From assembly GCF_900095745.1 (NCBI RefSeq), contig NZ_FMIR01000019.1:124001-188000 (forward strand): 64,000 nt of DNA. Reading direction: 5' to 3'. Positions 41,997 to 49,596 of the stretch are shown piece after piece. Each line of letters begins with the position of its first letter. The stretch's first letter is position 1. Below the pieces are notes generated by a model. That model was not told where the DNA came from, made no database searches, and saw only the letters and a program-made list of their open reading frames with translations. The DNA is from Microbacterium oxydans. GTDB lineage: Bacteria > Actinomycetota > Actinomycetes > Actinomycetales > Microbacteriaceae. A program made the translations under genes and the position numbers.

Positions 41997-43322
41997 GTGC
42001 CGCAGGTCCCCCACTCCCCCGTGTCCACACCAGGATTTCGTGCATGGATCATCTGGTCCGTCGGTGTCGCGGCCTATGTGCTGTCCATCACGAACCGCAC
42101 CTCCCTCGGTGCTGTCGGAGTGGAGGCGGCTGACCGGTTCGATGCGGATGCGTCGACACTCGCCCTATTCGCTGTCGTGCAACTCGCGGTCTACGGAGGG
42201 ATGCAGATTCCGATCGGTGTCCTTCTCGACCGCTTCGGTTCTCGCCCGATCATGACGATCGGCATGCTGCTCATGGCCGCGGGGCAGCTCACCATGGCCC
42301 TCTCCCCCAGCATCGGCATCGCGATCTTCGCGCGGGTTCTGCTCGGTGCGGGCGACGCAGCCATCTTCCCTGCGGTGCTGCGACTCGTCGCGACCTGGTT
42401 CCCTGCGCAGCGGGGTCCGATCATGGTTCAGTTCACCGGGATCATCGGGCAGACCGGCCAACTGATCGCCCTGGTCCCGCTCGCCGCACTGCTGCATGCG
42501 ACGACGTGGAGCATCACCTTCGGCAGCATCGCCGGGCTCGGAGTGCTGTTCACCATCTTGGTGGCGCTCGTCATCCGCAACCACCCGGCCGAGCGCGGCG
42601 CCGATGTCACCGTGAACACTGACACCGGCGTTGTCCGGGTCGTCACTTCTGCGATCGACACGGGCGTCGGCATCCGCGCGGCCTGGGCTCATCCGGGCAC
42701 GCGCCTCGCCTTCTGGTCTCATTTCACGACGCCGTTCGCGGGCACCGCGTTCGTCCTGCTGTGGGGAATGCCGTTCCTCACCGCTGCCGAAGGCCTCGAT
42801 GCCGCACATGCTGCGGGGATCATTTCGGTATATGTCATTTCTGGCATGCTTCTCGGGCCTATCATCGGTGACCTCTCCCGGCGGTTGCCCAACCACCGCT
42901 CGCTCGCGCTCGTCCTCCCCGCCGTCGGCGTGCAGATGGCCGCCTGGATCACCGTCATCGCGCTGCCTGACACCGCACCCATCTGGATGCTCTACGTTCT
43001 CGCGGTCGCACTCGCGACGGGCGGCCCCGCATCGATGATCGCTTTCGATCACGCCCGCACCCACAATCCGAGTCACCGGCTGAGCACGGCGACAGGGGTC
43101 ACGAACGCCGGCGGGTTCATCGCGGCTCTCATCGCGATCTTCCTGATCGGACTCGCCCTCGACCTGCAGGGCGCCGGAACTCCCGAGACCTACACGCTCG
43201 AAGCCTTCCGTCTCGCCTTCCTCATGCCGATCCCGCTGTGGATCATCGGCACGGCCTTCATCCTCATCGAGCGCAAGCGCACGCGCATCCGGATGGGGCT
43301 CGATCCCGATCGTCGTCGCTGA
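41997..43322 (+). CDS. Major facilitator superfamily transporter
   Basis: 441 residues with twelve predicted membrane helices. The segment after helix 2 (QIPIGVLLDRFGSRPIMTIGM) is the G-x-x-x-D-R-x-G-R/S-R MFS signature, and the family of anion/hexuronate-type permeases fits the length. A conserved hydrophilic loop lies mid-protein (NHPAERGADVTVNTD). Substrate unknown. Start GTG 41997 from leaderless spacing. Monocistronic. Confidence 0.88.
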   Translation: MPQVPHSPVSTPGFRAWIIWSVGVAAYVLSITNRTSLGAVGVEAADRFDADASTLALFAVVQLAVYGGMQIPIGVLLDRFGSRPIMTIGMLLMAAGQLTMALSPSIGIAIFARVLLGAGDAAIFPAVLRLVATWFPAQRGPIMVQFTGIIGQTGQLIALVPLAALLHATTWSITFGSIAGLGVLFTILVALVIRNHPAERGADVTVNTDTGVVRVVTSAIDTGVGIRAAWAHPGTRLAFWSHFTTPFAGTAFVLLWGMPFLTAAEGLDAAHAAGIISVYVISGMLLGPIIGDLSRRLPNHRSLALVLPAVGVQMAAWITVIALPDTAPIWMLYVLAVALATGGPASMIAFDHARTHNPSHRLSTATGVTNAGGFIAALIAIFLIGLALDLQGAGTPETYTLEAFRLAFLMPIPLWIIGTAFILIERKRTRIRMGLDPDRRR

Positions 43323-43344
43323 TCTCACCCCTGGCGAGCCCTCA

Positions 43345-43350
43345 TAGGAT
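43345..43350 (+). promoter_or_regulatory. -10 element before the GNAT gene
   Basis: TAGGAT followed by 5 bases and the ATG at 43356. Confidence 0.4.
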
Positions 43351-43355
43351 GAGGC

Positions 43356-43778
43356 ATGCTCTCCGGTTACACGTTCTCCGCCGACTCGACCCGCATCGAC
43401 CGAACTCGCGTGCACCGCTGGCTCAGCGAGCAGGCGTACTGGGCGATCGGCCGTGCGCGGGACGTCCAGGAGGCTGCGATCGACGGCTCACGTAACTACG
43501 GTGTGTGGGACGCGAACGGCGACCAGGTGGCCTACGCCCGGGTCGTGACGGATGGCGCCACCTTCGCCTGGCTGTGCGACGTGTTCGTCGACGAGGACGC
43601 CCGCGGCGAAGGCCTCGGGAAGATGCTGGTCGAGGGCGTGATCGCCGATCTCCAGCCGCTGCCCGTCAGCCGCATACTTCTCGCGACGTCCACCGCACAC
43701 GGGCTCTATGCCCAGTACGGCTTCGCCGTGCCGGACGACCCGAAGCGCTACATGGTGAAGCAGATGACGCAGCACTGA
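43356..43778 (+). CDS. GNAT-family N-acetyltransferase
   Basis: 140 residues. Acetyl-CoA-binding segment VFVDEDARGEGLGKMLVEGV (R-G-x-G-x-G/A variant RGEGLGK) and the C-terminal HGLYAQYGFAVPDDPKRYM typical of small stand-alone acetyltransferases. Substrate unknown. 34 bases after the MFS gene with its own candidate promoter. Ends 21 bases from the convergent SUMF1 gene. Confidence 0.88.
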   Translation: MLSGYTFSADSTRIDRTRVHRWLSEQAYWAIGRARDVQEAAIDGSRNYGVWDANGDQVAYARVVTDGATFAWLCDVFVDEDARGEGLGKMLVEGVIADLQPLPVSRILLATSTAHGLYAQYGFAVPDDPKRYMVKQMTQH

Positions 43779-43799
43779 GGCGGCAGCGGGACACGGCCG

Positions 43800-44546
43800 T
43801 CACCGCCCGCGCGGCGTCCACCCGGAAGGCAAGGGGCCATCCTGTACCGCACGTTCCCGGTCTGCCTGAGCCGACCACCCCTGCGCCTGCCCCGGAGTTT
43901 CGAAAGCACCCCGCGCGATCCGGAGGCCCACGTCGTCGTGATGCATGCGCGGGGCTCCCCCACGACGAACCGATGCGCGAACGCTCCATGCGTCGTCGGC
44001 GAAACCTCCGCCGCGGAACACGCGATAGTCGTCGTAACGGGCGGGGTCAAGCAGATCCAAGCACCACTCCCAGACGTTGCCGAGCGTGTCGAAGAGACCG
44101 TTGAGGTTCGGGAGCTTGCCCCCGATGTCCTGTGGAGAAGACACACCATCAGCACGCGTCCACGCGGCGTCGGCGAGGGGCGCATAATGTGGACCGGTCG
44201 AGCCGGCGCGGCACGCGTACTCCCATTCCGCCTCGGTCGGCAGGCGGTAACCGTCTGCAGTGGTATCCCAGGTCACGTCCTCGCCATCGAACAGGTACAC
44301 CCGATCCAGGCCCTCCCATTCCGACGCGGCATTGCAGAAGTGCACGGCCCGAAGCCAGGAGAGATCGGAGGCCGGGCGCCGCGGGTGCCGCATCGGGACG
44401 TCGAGGACGTCGGCCAGCTGCTCCTCGGTGACCGGGTAGACACCGATCTCGAACGGTTCGAGTTCGACCACGCGCTGCTCTCTCCGACGTGCATCATTCA
44501 ACGTCACAACGCCCGCGGGGATGCGGGCCAGCTCGAGGTCGCTCAC
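43800..44546 (-). CDS. SUMF1/formylglycine-generating-enzyme-like protein without catalytic cysteines
   Basis: 248 residues. The SUMF1 core is clear: FEIGVYPVTEEQLADVL, YRLPTEAEWEYACRAGST, LPNLNGLFDTLGNVWEWCLDLL, RVFRGGGFADDAWSVRASVRR and VGLRIAR. In true formylglycine-generating enzymes two cysteines sit in the last strand region; here that region reads DDAWSVRASVRRG with no Cys, so it cannot use that chemistry and may be a binding or structural relative. The start is uncertain: GTG 44546 is the first in-frame start after the upstream SGNH stop, 28 bases away. Confidence 0.8.
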   Translation of the reverse strand: MSDLELARIPAGVVTLNDARRREQRVVELEPFEIGVYPVTEEQLADVLDVPMRHPRRPASDLSWLRAVHFCNAASEWEGLDRVYLFDGEDVTWDTTADGYRLPTEAEWEYACRAGSTGPHYAPLADAAWTRADGVSSPQDIGGKLPNLNGLFDTLGNVWEWCLDLLDPARYDDYRVFRGGGFADDAWSVRASVRRGGAPRMHHDDVGLRIARGAFETPGQAQGWSAQADRERAVQDGPLPSGWTPRGR

Positions 44547-44574
44547 ACGCCTGCCCGACGCATCCAGGCGGGTC

Positions 44575-45330
44575 TCACGAGGGAACCCGTTCGATCCAGG
44601 TCGGGTACTTCGCGGCACGGCCGTCACCGGACGAGGTCCGCGTGACGCGCCGTCGCACCCAGGGGCCGACGAACTCGCGGTAGTACGCCAGGCCGGACGG
44701 CCCTGCACCCAGGCGATCGCTCGGCGCCCACCAGGTCTCCGGTGGCTCGAAACCCAGGGCGTGGAGCACGCGGGCAGCCACGCGGTGATGCCCGGCCGCG
44801 TTCATGTGCAGGCGATCGTCTGCCCAGTATGCGCCTCGGGAGAGCTCCCGATCCGGCCAGTTGAGAGCGCGGATGACGTCGGGGCGTTCTTCGATCCGAC
44901 GGATCACCGCCTCAGAGAGCAGATCTCCTCGACGCTGCACCAGCGATCCCATCGGAAGCTGCCCGCTGGGGTTCGCGCCGGAGAGAAGGATCATGGTCAC
45001 GCCCTCCTCGTCGCACCGGCGCAGCACCCGGCTGAACGCATCCGCAATGTGCTCGACGTCGGTACGAGGGCGCAGCATGTCGTTGCCACCCCCGTTGAAC
45101 GAGAGGTGCGTCGGGCGCAGAGCGAGCGCCGGCTCGAGCTGCTGTTCGACGATAGGCCAGGCCAGCTTGCCGCGGATGGCGAGATTCGCATACTGGATGG
45201 GGTGCCCGGCGGCGTCAGCCCAGCCCTGCGCCGCGAGATCGGCCCAGCCGCGCTCCTGCCCGTTCGGGAGAACGTCGCCGACGCCCTCTGTGAACGAGTC
45301 GCCGATAGCCACGAAGCGCACATCTGCCAT
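44575..45330 (-). CDS. SGNH/GDSL hydrolase (second copy)
   Basis: 251 residues. GDSFTEGVGD (block I), NLAIRGK (II), NGGGNDMLR (III) and DRLHMNAAGHHRVA (V) complete the catalytic set. It is a clear paralogue of the gene at 12882, sharing the RGWAD, YANLAIRGKL and C-terminal WVRRRV features. No signal peptide. Probably co-transcribed with the downstream SUMF1 gene. Confidence 0.88.
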   Translation of the reverse strand: MADVRFVAIGDSFTEGVGDVLPNGQERGWADLAAQGWADAAGHPIQYANLAIRGKLAWPIVEQQLEPALALRPTHLSFNGGGNDMLRPRTDVEHIADAFSRVLRRCDEEGVTMILLSGANPSGQLPMGSLVQRRGDLLSEAVIRRIEERPDVIRALNWPDRELSRGAYWADDRLHMNAAGHHRVAARVLHALGFEPPETWWAPSDRLGAGPSGLAYYREFVGPWVRRRVTRTSSGDGRAAKYPTWIERVPS

Positions 45331-45387
45331 CGTCCCAGCCTATTGCGGGCCGACGACACGACGGTCGCTTCGGGGTGCCCCGCGTCG

Positions 45388-46740
45388 TCACCTGTCGTCG
45401 AGAGCCTGGCCGCCGCGGTCGACGAGGCCCCACGCCGCGGCGGCCGCACCGAGGAAGCAGGCGCCGAACACCGCGAAGAGCAAGGGGGCTCCCCCGGTGA
45501 GAAGAAGCGCGGGAACCGACAGCGGCGCCACGATCGAGGCGATACGACCGATCCCGGCTGCCCACCCCGCCCCGGTCCCCCGTAGAGACGTGGGATAGAT
45601 CTCCGGCGTCACCGCGTAAAGCGCGCCCCAGGCGCCGAGGTTGAAGAAAGACAGCGCCATTCCCGCGCCGATGATCGCGCCCTCGGTGGACGCCGTACCG
45701 AAGATCACGGCCGACGCGGCCGAACCCACCAGGAAGACCGAGAGGGTCAGACGTCTCCCCCAGACCTCGATCAGCCAGGCCGCGACCGCGTATCCGGGGA
45801 GCTGGGCAAGCGTGATGATGAGGGTGAAGCCGAAGGACTTGACGAGGTCGAAGCCCGCATCCACGAGGATGCTGGGGATCCAGATGAACGCGCCGTAATA
45901 GGCGAAGTTCACCCCGAGCCAGACAATCCACAGGCACAGCGTCCGCAGTCGGAACTCGCGGTTCCACAGGGTCGCGAGTCGTGCGCGCGCGGTGATCGCG
46001 ATCGCTCGAGAGGGCGGCTCCTTCCGGATGGCCGGTGCGGAGAGGACGCCGGCATCCGCCTCGAACGCCGACACGATGCGATCCGCTTCTGCGATGCGAC
46101 CCCGGGAGGCGAGCCAACGCGGGGATTCGGGCATCCGCCACCGGACGAACAGCGCGTAGATCGCGGGGATGGCGCCGAGCGCGAAGGCCCATCGCCACCC
46201 GTCGTCGGAGGCGGGGATGACGAGGAACCCGATCACCGCCGCGGCGGTCCAGCCGAGTGCCCAGAAGGCCTCCAGTACGACGATCAACCGACCCCGGATA
46301 CGTGCGGGAGCGAACTCGCTCACATAGGTCGACGCGACCGGGAGCTCGGCACCGAGGCCCAGACCGACCAGGAACCGCAGGACGAGAAGGGCAGCGAGTC
46401 CGCCGACGAGCGCGCTCGCTCCCGTCGCGACCCCGTACACGAGCAACGTGAGCGCGAACACCTGCCGTCGTCCGAAGCGATCCGCGAGGAGCCCGCCGAG
46501 GGTGGCGCCGATCGCCATGCCGACGAAACCGATCGACGCGATCCAGCCGGCATCGCTCTTGCTGAGATCCCACTGCTGCGTGAGCGCCGCGAGGATGAAC
46601 GAGATGAGGCCGACGTCCATGGCGTCCAGCGCCCATCCGAGGCCGGATCCGGTGAGGAGGCGGAAGTGACGACGCGTGAACGGGAGGACGTCCAGGCGCT
46701 CAGCGAGCGACGCGCGGCTCGGCAGGGCGGTGTTGGCCAT
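45388..46740 (-). CDS. MFS transporter, sugar/aromatic-acid:H+ symporter type
   Basis: 450 residues, twelve membrane helices. Signature loops: GGLLADRFGRRQVFAL between helices 2 and 3, the sugar-porter-like RFLVGLGLGAELPVASTYVSEF, and RWRMPESPRWL ahead of the central loop. Substrate likely an organic acid or sugar, not determinable. ATG 46740 is preceded by GAGGAGC and also by TACGAT at 7-base spacing (46753-46748), so either mode of initiation gives the same start; an upstream ATG at 46749 overlaps the -10. Confidence 0.9.
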   Translation of the reverse strand: MANTALPSRASLAERLDVLPFTRRHFRLLTGSGLGWALDAMDVGLISFILAALTQQWDLSKSDAGWIASIGFVGMAIGATLGGLLADRFGRRQVFALTLLVYGVATGASALVGGLAALLVLRFLVGLGLGAELPVASTYVSEFAPARIRGRLIVVLEAFWALGWTAAAVIGFLVIPASDDGWRWAFALGAIPAIYALFVRWRMPESPRWLASRGRIAEADRIVSAFEADAGVLSAPAIRKEPPSRAIAITARARLATLWNREFRLRTLCLWIVWLGVNFAYYGAFIWIPSILVDAGFDLVKSFGFTLIITLAQLPGYAVAAWLIEVWGRRLTLSVFLVGSAASAVIFGTASTEGAIIGAGMALSFFNLGAWGALYAVTPEIYPTSLRGTGAGWAAGIGRIASIVAPLSVPALLLTGGAPLLFAVFGACFLGAAAAAWGLVDRGGQALDDR

Positions 46741-46789
46741 GCTCCTCATCGTAGAGCCGCGCCAACCCCGCCCCGCCTCGGATGACGCC

Positions 46790-47824
46790 TCAGGCGCGGT
46801 CGGCGAGGATCTTGCGGACCCGCGGGATGACCTCGGTGCCGTACAGCTCGATGCTGCGCATCATCGACTCGTGCGAAAGGGTGCCGGTGGCGTACTTCAG
46901 GTCGAAGCGGCCCAGACCGAGAGTGGTGATCGTGTCGGCGATCTTCGCCGCGACGCGGTCCGGGGAGCCGGCGTAGATCGCGCCCTCCGGTCCGACGTCG
47001 TTCTGGAACCGCGCGCGGCTGTACGCGGGCCATCCGCGCTCTCGCCCGATCGTGTTGTTCATCGCCTCGAAGCCGGAGTATGCGGCATCCCAGGCTTCGG
47101 CGTCGGTCTCGCCGATGTGCCCCGGCGAGTGCACCGAGATCGGGTGCGATGTCGTCCCGAACGAGGCGACCGAACGGTGGTAGAGATCGACGAACGGCTT
47201 GAAACGGTGCGCCGGGCCCCCGATGATCGCCAGCATCAGACCGAGACCGTGGCGGGCGACCCGCACGACCGACTCCGGGCTACCGCCGACGCCGACCCAG
47301 GTGCGCAGGCCGTTCTCGGTCTTCGGGAAGACATTCGCGTTCTCGAGGGAAGCGCGCATGGTGCCGGACCATGTGACCGGCTCCTCCTTGAGCAGCTCGA
47401 CGAAGAGCTCGAGCTTCTGCTCGAACAGGGCGTCGTAGTCACGCAGGTCGTAGCCGAAGAGCGGGAAGGACTCGATGAAGGAGCCGCGTCCGAGGACGAC
47501 TTCGGCCCGCCCGTTCGAGAGCGCATCGAGCGTCGAGAACCGCTCGAACACCCGCACCGGGTCATCGGACGACAGCACAGTGACCGCTGTGCCGAGTCGG
47601 ATGTGCTCGGTGCGCGCGGCGATGGCGGCGAGCACCATCTCCGGCGCGGAGACGGCGAACTCCGTGCGGTGGTGCTCCCCCACCCCGAAGAAGTTCACAC
47701 CGACGGTGTCGGCGAGTTCCGCCTGCGCCACCATGTTGCGGATCGTCTGCGCCCCGGTGAGGAGCTCTCCGTCCGCGCCCCTTGTGATGTCGCCGAAGGT
47801 GTCCAGCCCGAATTCGATGCTCAT
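46790..47824 (-). CDS. LLM-class (luciferase-like) flavin-dependent oxidoreductase
   Basis: 344 residues, bacterial luciferase-like TIM barrel using FMN or F420. Conserved FFGVGEHHRTEFAVSAPEMVLAAIA near the start and LGRGSFIESFPLFGYDL in the middle; the end includes DLKYATGTLSHESMMRSIELYGTEV. Substrate unknown. GAAAGGCG before ATG 47824. The upstream short gap to the DUF885 gene (54 bases) suggests possible co-transcription with it. Confidence 0.9.
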   Translation of the reverse strand: MSIEFGLDTFGDITRGADGELLTGAQTIRNMVAQAELADTVGVNFFGVGEHHRTEFAVSAPEMVLAAIAARTEHIRLGTAVTVLSSDDPVRVFERFSTLDALSNGRAEVVLGRGSFIESFPLFGYDLRDYDALFEQKLELFVELLKEEPVTWSGTMRASLENANVFPKTENGLRTWVGVGGSPESVVRVARHGLGLMLAIIGGPAHRFKPFVDLYHRSVASFGTTSHPISVHSPGHIGETDAEAWDAAYSGFEAMNNTIGRERGWPAYSRARFQNDVGPEGAIYAGSPDRVAAKIADTITTLGLGRFDLKYATGTLSHESMMRSIELYGTEVIPRVRKILADRA

Positions 47825-47878
47825 GTCACGCCTTTCTATTCACATGAATGAACACGGAATGGCCAAGCAGCATTCCCG

Positions 47879-49555
47879 TCAGCGTGGCAGCAGAGCGGTG
47901 CGCAGCGTGTCGAGGCCGACGCCGCCGATGTCGAGCGCCCTCTTGTGGAAATCCTTGAACGAGAACGCGTCGCCCTCGGAGGCACGGACGCCGTCGCGAA
48001 CCTGCTCCCAGATGCGCTGTCCGACCTTGTACGAAGGCGCCTGCCCCGGCCAGCCGAGGTACCGGTTGACCTCGAACTGCACGAACTGATCGGACATGTT
48101 CACGTTGTGGCGCATGAAGTCGAGCGCGTAGTCCGCGTCCCAGACGCCGGTACCGTCGAGGCGGGGCTTGCCGAGGTGCACGCCGATGTCGAGGACGACC
48201 CGGGCCGCACGCATCCGCTGCCCATCGAGCATGCCGAGACGGTCGGCCGGGTCGTCGAGGTAGCCGAGCTGCTCCATCAGACGCTCTGCGTAGAGGGCCC
48301 AGCCCTCGGCATGCCCCGAGGTGCCGGCGAGCAGACGGCGCCAGGAGTTGAGCTCCGCGCGGTTGTAGACGGCCTGCGCGATCTGGAGGTGGTGACCGGG
48401 CACGCCCTCATGGAAGACCGTGGTGAGTTCGCGCCAGGTGTCGAACTCCGTGACGCCCTCGGGCACGGACCACCACATGCGACCGGGACGCGAGAAGTCG
48501 TCCGTCGGGCCGGTGTAGTAGATCCCACCCTCCTGCGTGGGGGCGATCATGCACTCCAGGGTGCGAATCGCCTCGGGGATGTCGAAGTGCGAGGCACCGA
48601 GCTCGGCGACCGCACGGTCGCTGGTCTCCTGCATCCACTTCTGCAGTGCATCCGTGCCGACGAGCTTGCGGGTGGGGTCGGCCTCGAGATGAGCAACGGC
48701 TTCTTCGACCGAGGCTCCAGGAAGAATCTCGTTCGCGATCGCGGTCTGCTCGGCAACCATGCGTGCGAGCTCTTCCCGACCCCATTCGTACGTCTCGTCG
48801 AGATCGATCGTCGCACCGAGGAACCGGCGCGAGTTGAGCGCGTACAGTTCGCGACCGACGGCATCGACGTCTCCGGCCGCGGGGGCGAGTTCCTCGGCCA
48901 GGAAGCGACGCAGCTCGTCGTAGGCGACGCGTGCGGCGGCGGAGTTGTCGGCGAGCGTACGAGCCAGGGATGCGGGGAGCTGGCCCTCGTCGGGGTCGGC
49001 TTCGGCCACGAAGGCGGCGAAGAACCCGTCATCGGCGGTGTAGCGATCGATCTGGGTGGCGACTTCGACCACCTGACGACGTGCGGGCGTGATGCCCTCG
49101 GCGATGCCGGTGCGAAGCGTCTCGACGTAGCCGCGGAGCGCGCCGGGGACGGCGGCCAGGCGAGTCGCGACGACGTCCCAGTCCTCGACCGTCGACGTCG
49201 GCATCAGGTCGAACGCCGAACGCACATCCTGCGCGGCCGAGGCGATGACGTTGAGGTCGCGGAGATGCCACTTGGCGTCGTGGAGCTCGAGGTCCAGGCG
49301 GAGTTCCGCGCTGAGATCGGTCTTGGTGACCTCGTCGATCGCGTCGACCGGCGTGAGGGCAGACAGCTTGTCGAGGGTCGACCGGGTCGCCTCGGCGATC
49401 TCCTCATGTCCGGCCGGGCTCAGGTCGCCGAAACGATCGTTCACCTCATCGCGGCCGATATAGGTGCCGAGCGTGGGCGCCAGAACCGCGATCTTGTCGA
49501 CCCATTCATCGGCGACGGCGTCGATGGCGGAGGGGGTGCGGGGAGCTGAAGTCAT
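47879..49555 (-). CDS. DUF885 metallopeptidase-like protein
   Basis: 558 residues. The zinc motif VFHEGVPGHHLQ (382-389) matches the HExxxGHH variant of the DUF885 family, with the downstream GHAEGWALYAERLMEQLG as third ligand region; the C-terminus has YLGWPGQAPSYKVGQ. Predicted cytoplasmic carboxypeptidase or arginine-related peptidase; activity unproven. ATG 49555 follows TAGGCT by 7 bases (49568-49563), so it is probably leaderless. Confidence 0.88.
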   Translation of the reverse strand: MTSAPRTPSAIDAVADEWVDKIAVLAPTLGTYIGRDEVNDRFGDLSPAGHEEIAEATRSTLDKLSALTPVDAIDEVTKTDLSAELRLDLELHDAKWHLRDLNVIASAAQDVRSAFDLMPTSTVEDWDVVATRLAAVPGALRGYVETLRTGIAEGITPARRQVVEVATQIDRYTADDGFFAAFVAEADPDEGQLPASLARTLADNSAAARVAYDELRRFLAEELAPAAGDVDAVGRELYALNSRRFLGATIDLDETYEWGREELARMVAEQTAIANEILPGASVEEAVAHLEADPTRKLVGTDALQKWMQETSDRAVAELGASHFDIPEAIRTLECMIAPTQEGGIYYTGPTDDFSRPGRMWWSVPEGVTEFDTWRELTTVFHEGVPGHHLQIAQAVYNRAELNSWRRLLAGTSGHAEGWALYAERLMEQLGYLDDPADRLGMLDGQRMRAARVVLDIGVHLGKPRLDGTGVWDADYALDFMRHNVNMSDQFVQFEVNRYLGWPGQAPSYKVGQRIWEQVRDGVRASEGDAFSFKDFHKRALDIGGVGLDTLRTALLPR

Positions 49556-49562
49556 AACTGCC

Positions 49563-49568
49563 AGCCTA
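49563..49568 (-). promoter_or_regulatory. -10 element of a leaderless promoter for the DUF885 gene
   Basis: TAGGCT on the minus strand followed by 7 bases and ATG 49555. It is located between polA and the DUF885 gene, so both genes can be transcribed independently. Confidence 0.45.
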
Positions 49569-49596
49569 ATCCCCGGCCCCCTCCCACCGCCGGAGG

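Noticed and set aside
43938..44645. 235-codon plus-strand frame opposite the SUMF1 gene
   Set aside because: No recognisable domain; the minus strand gives clear SUMF1 motifs.
47945..49549. 534-codon plus-strand frame opposite the DUF885 gene
   Set aside because: Compositional shadow; the minus strand has the zinc motif and a leaderless promoter.
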